A DNA stretch of 64,000 bases from Euryarchaeota archaeon (GTDB lineage: Archaea > Thermoplasmatota > SW-10-69-26 > JACQPN01): NCBI GenBank assembly GCA_016207515.1, contig JACQPN010000001.1, positions 41,953 to 105,952 of the forward strand. Reading direction: 5' to 3'. Under the pieces are notes generated by a model. That model was not told where the DNA came from, searched no databases, and was given only the letters and a program-made list of their open reading frames with translations. Position 1 is the first letter of the stretch, and every line of letters begins with the position of its first letter. The position numbers and the translations under genes are program-made. Shown piece after piece: positions 1 through 7,900 of this stretch.

Positions 1-40
1 GCGCCCTCCCGCGCACTTTCGCGCCCCGTCGCGCCGATCC

Positions 41-1576
41 TTACATCCACCCGACACCCCAGAGCGAAACGAGTACGGGCACGATGAGGACGCCGAGGAG
101 ATTTGTCCTGCGGACCCTTGCGACAAGCGGCACGGTCCCGAGACCGCCGCAAACGAAGTACAGGAGCAGTCCGGAAGCCCCGGTGAAAAGGAGCACGAAG
201 ACGGCCGTCAGGGCGAGGCCGAGGAGAGCGACCCGTCTTGCGCCTCCGCCCGCGATTAGACCTACCAGGGCGCCCGAAAGCGAGACCGCAACCACGCCCC
301 CCACGACCATCGCCGTTGCGGCCCCCACGAGCACCCCGATCACTGCAGGGCCGGGCAGGAGATCGGCCCAGGAGAGGTCGATGGCCAAGCGTGAAAGCGC
401 CGCCGCCTCGCCGGAACGCGTACTTCCAAGGAGAAAGAGCGCACAAAGTGCCGCAAGCCCGTTCGCCGCTTCGGCGGCGGAGAAGCGGACGATGGAGCGT
501 TCGGCGTCGATCTCCGAGGGGGACAAGAGCGTCGCCGCAGCGGCCGGCGTGACGCCCGGAAGGAGACCGACGATCGCCCCCGCGACCGCGCCGCACGCCG
601 AATCGCCAAGGAACTCTTTCGTCGGCTGGGCCGCCTCGAAGAGTTGTTGGCGCCGCTCTACGGGGGCCGCATCGAGAGCCAAAAGCAACGACGGGAGTCC
701 GAATAGGCCCGCAAGGACCGGGAAAATGGGGGAGGATGGGAAACCCACGGGCGATTCGACGTGGACGAGCGGAAGCAACAGACCGAGAAGACCGCTCGCA
801 ACGAAGAGGAGGGCGCCGACGAAGATCGCAAGAAGGCGCGACCACGGCCCCACCCAGTAAGAAACGGAACCTCGAACGCGCAACTGATCCCCCTCGCCGA
901 TGTCGTCGAGCCATCCTATGTCGTCCTCGACTCTTACGCGACCGGTCGGGGTTTCGAGTACGAAGCCACGTTTGGACACGGCATCCACCGTCCCCGTCAC
1001 GGTGAGTCCCGTGACCGGCGTCTGCCTCGAGAAAGCGCCATCGCCGCGAACTACCCCGAACGGGCACGGCGTGATCACTCGGCGATACGGCACGGCGCCC
1101 TTCTCCGTGACCACCAAGGCGATCGTCGCGCATAGAAGAAGCGCGGGAAGGGCCGAACGCAGGTCGCTTGAAGCCGTCGATGGAGGGAGGAAGATGGACG
1201 CTCCCGCGAAAACGAGGAGGAGACCGATCGAAAGGCCGGCGAGGCTGCCTGCGACGGAAAGCGTCACGGCCTCGTGGAAGCGGCCGCTGAGGAAGAGCTT
1301 CTGGGCCGGCAGAGCCGATAGCGCCTGCCGCTCGTCGTAGGCGCCAAGGATCGTCCCAGGGACGATCGCCCCCATGGCGCCGGCCATCGAGAAGGCGACG
1401 AGAAGGGCAGAGCTCTCCTGGATCGTGAGCGTGGGAAGTTGAGCCAACATGAAGGGGATGGAGGCGAGGCCGAACAAGGCGAGAGTGTTCGAATGGAATC
1501 CGGGAACGAGGCCAAGGACGCTGCCTGCGAGGGCGGCGCCTACGAGAAGGGCGGTGTACGACGCCGGGTCAGTCAT
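41..1576 (-). CDS. TctA-like membrane permease with an inserted OB-fold domain
   Basis: A 511-residue polytopic membrane protein of the archaeal TctA-related family (COG1784 type; tricarboxylate-transporter permease fold). The N-terminal half starts with a hydrophobic segment containing the family-like LVPGFHSNT, followed by MGAIVPGTILGAYDE, and the second half repeats the theme with IVGLLPGVTPAAAA, so the two inverted halves each carry a PG loop. Between them, about residues 185-245, is a soluble stretch with the strand pattern of an OB-fold (VTGTVDAVSKRGFVLET, then GDQLRVRGSVSYW). The start ATG overlaps the end of the upstream OB-fold gene by 8 bases, so both are probably one transcript. 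The archaeal members have no known substrate, and no periplasmic binding protein or TctB is seen here, so transport function is inferred only from the fold. Confidence 0.75.
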   Translation of the reverse strand: MTDPASYTALLVGAALAGSVLGLVPGFHSNTLALFGLASIPFMLAQLPTLTIQESSALLVAFSMAGAMGAIVPGTILGAYDERQALSALPAQKLFLSGRFHEAVTLSVAGSLAGLSIGLLLVFAGASIFLPPSTASSDLRSALPALLLCATIALVVTEKGAVPYRRVITPCPFGVVRGDGAFSRQTPVTGLTVTGTVDAVSKRGFVLETPTGRVRVEDDIGWLDDIGEGDQLRVRGSVSYWVGPWSRLLAIFVGALLFVASGLLGLLLPLVHVESPVGFPSSPIFPVLAGLFGLPSLLLALDAAPVERRQQLFEAAQPTKEFLGDSACGAVAGAIVGLLPGVTPAAAATLLSPSEIDAERSIVRFSAAEAANGLAALCALFLLGSTRSGEAAALSRLAIDLSWADLLPGPAVIGVLVGAATAMVVGGVVAVSLSGALVGLIAGGGARRVALLGLALTAVFVLLFTGASGLLLYFVCGGLGTVPLVARVRRTNLLGVLIVPVLVSLWGVGWM

Positions 1577-2222
1577 CGCTCCCCGCAGGCGTGCCTCGGT
1601 CGTCGCTATCTTTCGTCGACGCGTTCGGCCAGAAGCCTTCGGCGGCCTTGACTTTCAAACAGTACTGGGCGGTGGCTGGCCTGTACTCGGTGACGCCGGT
1701 GAACCGCATGGCGCCGGAGAAAGCGAGTTCGCTCGTGATGCGAACGCATATCCGATGGCCGCCGTCGAGGTCCTCGATTCCTTCGCCATCCTGCGCCATG
1801 ACCCCAACGACGGTCACCGTGCGGCCCAGGATACGCGGCGCTTGCGCGTTGAGTTCGGCCACCGTGAGAAGGGATCGCACCTTGATCGTCCGGAGCGAAT
1901 CGACGTTGGCAAAGACAACCACGCCGTCAAGGCCGGTGGCCACACGGCCGCGCGCCTCGATGAGTTCGTCCTCCAAGACGGGCACTATCGCGGGAAACGA
2001 CAGCTTGGCCGTCCCGCCGGCGGTGTCCGCGATCGATAACATCGTGTGCCCGGTGCGTCCGACCCGGGCGTCGACGACGTGACCTCGCACGGAGACGTCC
2101 TCGCCGACGCGGGATTGGAGGCTTGCGAGGTCCACGATCTCCTCCCTGCGGCCCACGTTCGAGCCGAGGAGCGCCGCGAGGGCGACGATTGCAAGGAGGA
2201 ACGCGACTTGGAGGTTGCGCAC
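1569..2222 (-). CDS. Membrane-anchored protein with two OB-fold-like domains
   Basis: I take GTG at 2222 as start (217 residues) because a TATA-like element lies at 2246-2254, the right distance for a leaderless message; a longer reading frame opens at 2360 but its extra 46 residues are Pro-rich and unstructured. After one N-terminal membrane segment (VAFLLAIVALAALLGSNVG) come two beta-rich modules. The first has the OB-fold rhythm (VGEDVSVRGHVVDAR, LEDELIEARGRVATG); the second begins ILGRTVTVVGVMA. Both modules would sit outside the cell. It shares OB-type sequence with the insert of the next gene in the operon, so the two products may act together. Function unknown. Confidence 0.65.
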   Translation of the reverse strand: MRNLQVAFLLAIVALAALLGSNVGRREEIVDLASLQSRVGEDVSVRGHVVDARVGRTGHTMLSIADTAGGTAKLSFPAIVPVLEDELIEARGRVATGLDGVVVFANVDSLRTIKVRSLLTVAELNAQAPRILGRTVTVVGVMAQDGEGIEDLDGGHRICVRITSELAFSGAMRFTGVTEYRPATAQYCLKVKAAEGFWPNASTKDSDDRGTPAGSDD

Positions 2223-2245
2223 CTTCCCGGACGGGCCTTGGGGCG

Positions 2246-2254
2246 CATATTTCC
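2246..2254 (-). promoter_or_regulatory. TATA-like element
   Basis: An AT island in GC-rich DNA reads, on the minus strand, as a TATA box 24-32 bases before GTG 2222. It decides the start chosen for the OB-fold gene. Confidence 0.5.
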
Positions 2255-2387
2255 TTTTTCCCGGGGGAATCGGCCGCCCCACCGGAACAATGCCAGTCAC
2301 CCACGGGAGTTGGGGACAAGGAAAAACAAGAAGGTTTAATGTGCGTCGGTCCGTCCTCATGATAGGAACACGCGGGGCGCTTGAGAA

Positions 2388-2738
2388 ATGTTCGAATGGG
2401 TATTCCCGGTACTCGACATCATTCTGGCCTCCCTCACTTCGGCACTTCTTTTGAGCTTCAGGAACAGTTCCGAGGCGCGCGTCAGCGCCGAACGGATGAA
2501 GACGCTCTACGGGCGCCTGCGGATCGGGCTTCTCCTAGTCGTCCTCGGACTTCTCATCAGCATCACGAACACGGCTTTCGCGGCCGGCCGGGGAGAGGCA
2601 GAACGTGACCTCGTCCGGATGGCGATCTACCCGATCTATTATGTCGGCGTGGTGCTCATCGCCGCTTCCACGTGGTACCCGGCGCCAAAGGCCCGCGACC
2701 GCCTCGACATGGAAGGGGGCGGCATCCCATCGCGATAA
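2388..2738 (+). CDS. Small membrane protein, first of a tandem pair
   Basis: 116 residues with about three hydrophobic segments (residues 6-24, 45-66, 78-96) and a short charged tail. An AT-rich element (2333-2341) lies about 50 bases upstream. The segment ARVSAERMKTLYGRLRIG is repeated in the next gene (ARVSAERFFNGYKSFRWG), showing that the two are tandem paralogues. I do not recognise the family. No catalytic motif is visible. Confidence 0.6.
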   Translation: MFEWVFPVLDIILASLTSALLLSFRNSSEARVSAERMKTLYGRLRIGLLLVVLGLLISITNTAFAAGRGEAERDLVRMAIYPIYYVGVVLIAASTWYPAPKARDRLDMEGGGIPSR

Positions 2739-2776
2739 GCCTCTTCGACGCGATCTCCATCTCGCTCGAACTTGTG

Positions 2777-3088
2777 ATGGTGATGAACCTGCTATCGATC
2801 GCCGCGAATTTTGCCGGTTCGGCCAAGGCTCGCGTCTCCGCCGAGCGCTTCTTCAACGGGTACAAGAGTTTCCGTTGGGGGATCAGCTTCATCCTCTTCG
2901 GAATCGCGATCATCGCGGAGGCGGACGCAGTGCGCTACACAGCCGGCCTTTCCCTCGACGATCCGGCCTTCACCTCCATCATCATCGCGGGGCAGGTGAT
3001 GGTCGTCGCCGGCATGTCGATGATAAACGGCATCATCCTCTCGAACAAGTACGACAGGCCCCCGCCGGACCTGCGTCCGACCGCATGA
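2777..3088 (+). CDS. Small membrane protein, second of a tandem pair
   Basis: Paralogue of the preceding protein, with three hydrophobic segments and the shared ARVSAER motif. The start is uncertain. Aligning it with its neighbour puts the true N-terminus near LFDAISISLEL, about 14 residues before the ATG I give, but that point has no ATG, GTG or TTG; an ATA overlapping the upstream stop codon (2735) and an ATG at 2672, inside the upstream gene, are the alternatives. Translation is probably coupled to the first gene. Function unknown. Confidence 0.55.
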   Translation: MVMNLLSIAANFAGSAKARVSAERFFNGYKSFRWGISFILFGIAIIAEADAVRYTAGLSLDDPAFTSIIIAGQVMVVAGMSMINGIILSNKYDRPPPDLRPTA

Positions 3089-3100
3089 TGGGGCAGGGAC

Positions 3101-4195
3101 CTACACTTCGACGAGGTCGCGGCCGGCCGTCGTCAACATCTTGCACCCGGTCTTCGTGACGACGACGTCATCCTCGATCCGGACTCCGCCCCATTTCGGG
3201 ACGTATATCCCCGGTTCGACCGTGAACGCCATCGTCTCCTCGAGCGTCGTGTCGCTCAGCGCCGCGATGCGACCGCCGTCATGCACGGCCAATCCGATGG
3301 AATGCCCCGTCGAGTGGATGAATCGGCCCTTGTACTTCGTCGAGTTGATGACCTTCTCCACCGCCATGTGCACGTCCGACGCCTTCGCGCCGTGGTGGAT
3401 CATCTTGAACCCGACCTCTTGGGCCTCCTGGACTATCTCGTAGACCGTCCGCATCTCCTTCGTCGCTTTCCCGAAGACGAACGTGCGGGTGATATCCGAC
3501 GCGTACATTTTGTAGAACGCGCCGAAGTCGCAAAGCACGTAGTCGCCTTTCTTGAGACGCCGCTCCCCGGGGCTATAATGGGGCTCGGCCGCGTTCTCGC
3601 CGAACGCGATTATCGTCTGGAAACTCGGGCCTGACGCGCCGTAACGCTGCATGCGGTCGTTTATCTCCGCCGAGAGCTCCATCTCCGTCATACCGGGGAC
3701 GAGCATCTTCGGGATCTCGTCGCCCACCTTGGAGACGAGCTTGCATGCCTTTCGCAGCCTCTCAAGTTCCACCTCGTCCTTGTAAAGGCGCGCCTTCATC
3801 ACGGCGTCGGTCACGTCCACGAATTTGCGCCCGGGAAGCGCCTTCTTGAGGTAGAGGAAATTCTGGTGAGTGAGTTCATGCGCGTTGATGCCGACGGTCT
3901 TCGCTCTCCCCACGGATTTCTTCAGATGCTCCGTGCGCTCCTTGCCGGTCGTGAAAACGAGCACATCCGCCTCGCGACCCTTCCTCGCCGATTGTTCCTC
4001 AAGAAGCGATGACAAGACCTGGCACGAGCCGTCGCGGTGAAGGACCGCGCCACCGCCCTCGAAGAGGCCCCCTTCGACGAGGTCGGTCGCGTAGAAGAAA
4101 CTCATGTCCATGTGCGGCGCTTCGGCGTTGAAGAGCACGATGGCGTCGACGGTCTTCGGGGCGCGCTTGAAGATGGACTTGATGCGGGACTTCAT
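3101..4195 (-). CDS. M24 metallopeptidase, Xaa-Pro dipeptidase/aminopeptidase type
   Basis: 364 residues, two domains as in PepQ-like enzymes: an N-terminal creatinase-like domain (about 1-125) and a C-terminal pita-bread domain. All five metal ligands of the family are in place: Asp in LCDFGAFY, Asp in ASDITRTFVFG, His in HSTGHSIGLAVHD, Glu in FTVEPGIYVP and Glu in VRIEDDVVV. Start chosen at ATG 4195 because a TATA element (minus-strand TTTATTTG, 4221-4230) sits at the leaderless distance; an in-frame ATG ten codons upstream overlaps that element. The enzyme would remove residues from X-Pro dipeptides or N-termini in the cytoplasm. The gene is convergent with the small membrane pair. Confidence 0.88.
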   Translation of the reverse strand: MKSRIKSIFKRAPKTVDAIVLFNAEAPHMDMSFFYATDLVEGGLFEGGGAVLHRDGSCQVLSSLLEEQSARKGREADVLVFTTGKERTEHLKKSVGRAKTVGINAHELTHQNFLYLKKALPGRKFVDVTDAVMKARLYKDEVELERLRKACKLVSKVGDEIPKMLVPGMTEMELSAEINDRMQRYGASGPSFQTIIAFGENAAEPHYSPGERRLKKGDYVLCDFGAFYKMYASDITRTFVFGKATKEMRTVYEIVQEAQEVGFKMIHHGAKASDVHMAVEKVINSTKYKGRFIHSTGHSIGLAVHDGGRIAALSDTTLEETMAFTVEPGIYVPKWGGVRIEDDVVVTKTGCKMLTTAGRDLVEV

Positions 4196-4220
4196 GGTAT
4201 CCAGACGACAACGTTTGGCC

Positions 4221-4230
4221 GTCAAATAAA
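4221..4230 (-). promoter_or_regulatory. TATA-like element of the M24 peptidase gene
   Basis: Minus-strand TTTATTTGAC, 26-35 bases before ATG 4195, which makes that ATG the probable leaderless start. Confidence 0.5.
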
Positions 4231-4279
4231 GGGATGCTCCATCTTGACCCCCGCCGGTCGTGAGCGCTTCGTGAACGTG

Positions 4280-4366
4280 CGGCCGGGGCGGGATTTGAAC
4301 CCGCAGGACCTGTCACGATCCCTGGATCTTCAATCCAGCGCGTTGACCTGGTTCCGCCACCCGGCC
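4280..4366 (-). tRNA. Type II tRNA: Ser-like body with GAA (Phe) anticodon
   Basis: A full cloverleaf can be drawn on the minus strand. The acceptor is GGCCGGG/CCCGGCC (7 bp); the D stem GCG/CGC is 3 bp as usual for type II tRNAs; the anticodon stem is CTGGA/TCCAG; the T arm is GCGGG-TTCAAAT-CCCGC. The variable arm is long, GGATC-GTGACA-GGTCC (5 bp), and the discriminator base is G. Long variable arm plus G73 is the archaeal tRNA-Ser pattern (archaeal tRNA-Leu has A73). The seven-base loop is TTGAAGA, which makes the anticodon GAA (Phe), one base from the Ser anticodon GGA. CCA is not encoded. The body supports serine charging; the anticodon reads Phe codons. See findings. Confidence 0.85.
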
Positions 4367-4410
4367 GGGAGATTGTGGCCAACCTCCGGGACAACATTCG
4401 ACCTGGGAAA

Positions 4411-4420
4411 CTCTTAAGTT
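4411..4420. promoter_or_regulatory. Shared AT-rich element between tRNA and small RNA
   Basis: CTCTTAAGTT is nearly palindromic. It could serve as TATA box for the tRNA on the minus strand (leader of about 15-20 bases) and, with the usual 26-base spacing, place a plus-strand start near 4438-4440, just before the hairpins of the candidate RNA. Confidence 0.4.
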
Positions 4421-4439
4421 CTTTCCCGATCTAATGGTA

Positions 4440-4510
4440 CGTAGACCTGTCACGGTCCCGGACTTTCGGTCCGGAAAACGGGGCTCGCGTTCGCGGGCCC
4501 CGGGTTTTTT
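4440..4510 (+). ncRNA. Candidate small RNA of three hairpins ending in T6
   Basis: Three consecutive perfect hairpins: GACC-TGTCAC-GGTC (4444-4457), CCGGAC-TTTCG-GTCCGG (4458-4474) and a GC-rich stem CGGGGC/GCCCCG with an inner CGCG helix (4479-4502). The run is followed by GG and six T residues (4505-4510), an intrinsic-terminator arrangement on the plus strand. A TATA-like element lies at the right distance upstream. The first hairpin is complementary to the variable arm of the neighbouring tRNA, and the second resembles the complement of its anticodon arm, so the segment may be derived from an inverted partial tRNA copy. No known RNA family is recognised. It could instead be just a terminator. 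Confidence 0.45.
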
Positions 4511-4908
4511 CGTCAGGCGACGGTCTTCCAGGAGGCGGCATTCAGCGCGGAGGCCGAGTCGCTAACATTCTTTAGTTCTTCGGCCCAAGGTCAACGCATC
4601 AGGTTCGGCGTATCCCAGAACGCGATAGTCGTTGGGGCCGTCACGCCCTTATGGGCGACATGGCCTGCGGTTGCGGCTACGCCCCAAACGGCGGTGAGTC
4701 GAAAAATCACTACTCTCCGCCTCTTCGCGGCTGTTCCATGTGGGAATAGAAGCGGCGGTCCAGTTCATGAAGAATTCGCCGGAGCTCGTGCGTAATGTAG
4801 CCCCCGACGAATAGGACCGCGCCTCGCGCCCCGGTGGCCGCCGCCTAGCGTGTCACGGCAGGGAAGGAGCGTGGGTAACGGGGTCGCCGCTTCCTCGGTT
4901 CGCCGCCA
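4511..4908. other. Intergenic region with one possible tiny ORF
   Basis: About 400 bases between the small-RNA candidate and the end of the giant surface-protein gene. Apart from the possible 32-codon ORF at 4651-4749 and a short AT patch near 4570-4580, I see no gene, repeat or clear structure. Confidence 0.5.
4651..4749 (+). CDS. Possible 32-residue Cys-containing small protein
   Basis: ATG to TAG, 32 codons, starting MGDMACGCGYAPNGG and ending RGCSMWE, with a CxC pair and one later Cys, reminiscent of tiny zinc-binding proteins. There is no good ribosome-binding site, and the nearest AT-rich element (around 4574) is about 75 bases upstream. This may be chance in GC-rich DNA; I include it because nothing else occupies the region. 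Confidence 0.2.
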   Translation: MGDMACGCGYAPNGGESKNHYSPPLRGCSMWE

Positions 4909-7900
4909 CTATCGGTCCTCTTCCTTCTTTCTGCGCCTACGCCATGCGACGATCACCAGAAGCGCGGTCAGTAGCCCCAACGCGATGGCGCCGTAGACGG
5001 TCCATGGTAGGCCGCCGCGTTCGGTGGGCGCTTCGCCCGTGACATTGCCCCCAAGAGCGGATGATCCCGCCACGTCTTGACCCGCGCCCGCACTCTTTTC
5101 GGCGCCGCCCGACAAGCCCGCCCTTGATATTGTCCCTGGTGCGACCACGGTCCAAGTGGCGGGTAAAGTCAAGTTACCAACCGCAACGGGCACGGTCTGG
5201 GCGCCCATGGTCGGGTTGGCTTGGAACGTGACGGAGGTCTCGGCGAGCTTCACTTCGTTTCCGAATTCGTCGAATCCTGTGAGATTCACTGTGACGGTCG
5301 TGTTTGCTTCCACCGTTTCCGGGGCGTCCACTACGAGCCGAGCGAGCGACGACGGCAGGATCTGGACTCTCACCGTGGCCCCCACCGCGCCTGACGCTTG
5401 CGCTAGCCGCGCCGTGATGGTGTAGTTTCCGGCTTTCGTGCCGGGCTGCAGGATGGCTCCGGTGAAGTTCCCGGCGCCGTCCGAGACCCCCCACTGGATG
5501 GCGCTCGCGGCCAAAGGCACCTCGTTTCCAAAGGCGTCCTTCGCAACGGTCGCGTAGGGGATTGGCGTGGCGTTGCCGGCGGTCAACAGGAGGGCGCCGT
5601 TGAGGATTACAAGTGACGCCACCGGGCCAGGGCTCACCGTCACGGTCGCGGTCGTCGACACTCCGCCGGCTGATGCCGTCACCGCCTTGGTCCCGGGAGA
5701 CGTCCAGACGAAGCCCGCGTCCAGGGCTTGGAGATCGGGCGTTGAGCCCGGCGCATCCCATGTGACGGCGGCGATGGTGACGACGTTGCCGTAGGCGTCG
5801 GACGCACCACGCACCGTGCAGGAGGCGGTCACGCCCGCCGTCGCGTTTGCCGGACATGAGAGCTTGAAATCGGAGAGCGGGCCCGAAACGACCCGAACCT
5901 GCGCGGAAGCAGTCTTGCCTGCCCCCGTCGCCGTGATGAGGTAAGTACCCACGGTCGCGGGGGGCGTGAAGAGGGTGACGCCTCCGTTCGCCTGCGAAAA
6001 GCGTCCGGAAGGCGAACTCCACGCGAGCGAGGGATCGCCGATCTTGTTATGATGGATGTCGTGGGTCGCCACGATTCCGCAAACGGTCGCGTTCCCCGCC
6101 TCCACGGTGTCCACACATCCGATATGAAGGTGCTCGATTCCTAGGGGATTGACGGTGACGTTGGTCACGTTCCTTACTCCGCCCGTCGTGGTCACCGTGA
6201 TCGCGTACGCGCCCGCGGCCCCCCGTGGGTCGAAGGTTGCGGCGGTCGAGTTCGACGGCACGACGGTGCCGCCAGACGTGCTCCACGTGAGAGCGTCCGT
6301 TCGGTCATTCCCGAATGCGTCTCGCGGCACGGCGACGAAGCTCCCCGTCGAGCCGGCGTTGATGGCGCCGGGCGCAGAGGTGAACGCGATCTTGTATAGC
6401 GGACCAGGTGCCATCACGAACACCGCCGTAGAGTTCTTCGACAGGTCCGACGCGAGCGTGGCGGTGATCGTGTACGTCCCGGCTGCTTGCGTCGGGTTGA
6501 ACGTGTTCCTCGTGAATGAACCGCCCGCGGCGGAGTCGAGCGTCCAGAGGATGTCCTTCGCCATGTCCAATTGGATCGGGTTGCCGAATGCGTCGGTGCT
6601 CGTGGCCTCGTAGTCGAGGCTCGTGACGTTGTCCGCGGATTCGGTCGTCCTCGCGTTCACGATGAAGAACGAATTCGGCGCTGCCGGCCGGATCTGTAGG
6701 CTCGCGGACGCGTTTCGCGACGAGTTCGACGACAGGTGGACCCTGACCGTGTACAGGCCAGCGGCATTGCTCGGATTCAGGACGTTTGATGAGAAGCTGC
6801 CCGCACGGATGGAGTCGAGCGACCACGTCACGTCGGTGGTGGAGTCCATGGGCACGGGATTGAGCCGCGAGTCCGTCGCGGTCACGTTGTAGGTGACCTG
6901 ACTCGTCTGACCGGCCCGTTGGGTCACGGGACCGTTTGTGATCTTGAGATAGAACGGGTCCGACGGGCGTATCGTCATGTTCGTCGATGCCGTGACGCTT
7001 GTGTTTGCCAGGAGCGTGGCGGTGACCGTGTAGTTACCCGAAACGGGGCCTGCCACGAGCAGGTTGTTCGAGAAGAAGCCACCTGCCCGGGGCGACACGG
7101 CCCAGGAGACCTCGGTGGCGGAGTCGATTTCGACGCGGTTCCCGAACCTGTCTGTCGCGTTCACGGCCAGGCTCACGTTCGTGGAGCCTGCGAGTGCCGA
7201 CGCGTTGCCGCCCGCCACCGTGAGGGTCACGATTGACGCCGGCCGGATCTTGAACCCGACGCTGTTGTTCTTGGACGCGTCCGATTTGAGCGTCGCCGTC
7301 ACGTTGTATCGTCCGGATGTGTTCGTCGGCGAGAGTACGTTGAGACCCATGGTGCCACCGCTCGAGGGGCTGATACTCCAGGTCACGTCGTTGGCGGCGT
7401 CCAGGGCGACGGCGTTGCCGAAGGAGTCCGTGGCGGAAACCCCGTAGGTAATGGACGAGGTGTTCCCCGCCGTCTGGATACGGTTCCCGGTCGTCACCAC
7501 GATCTTGTCGGGTCCGGCAGGCCCGATGTCGAAACGGACGGTGGCGCTGATGTTCGAATCCGAGTCTAGGGAGGCGCGTATCGTGTAGTTACCGGCGGTG
7601 TTGGTGGGCGCGAAATCGTTCGCCGCGAACGAACCGCCAGTGGACGCGTTGACGGTCCATGTCACATTCTTGGCAGAGCTCAACGGGATGTTGTTGCCGA
7701 ATGCATCCGTGACGTTCGCCATGTAGGTGACTATTGACGTGTTTCCGGCCGTCTGCGTGATGTTGCCGTTCGTGATGCTGATCCTCAGAGGAGTGGCAGC
7801 GACGATTTGGAGGAACGCCTCCGCCGGTTCCGGGACGGAGCCGTTAGATGCCGAGGTCTTGTAAAGGCCCGCAATAGTTCCCGGGTTAAGGACGTTGGTA

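Noticed and set aside
4440..4510. Second type II tRNA on the minus strand
   Set aside because: The minus strand shows an anticodon-like arm and a variable-like arm, but the anticodon-like loop is 5 bases and there is no T arm or acceptor stem, so it is at most a partial copy.
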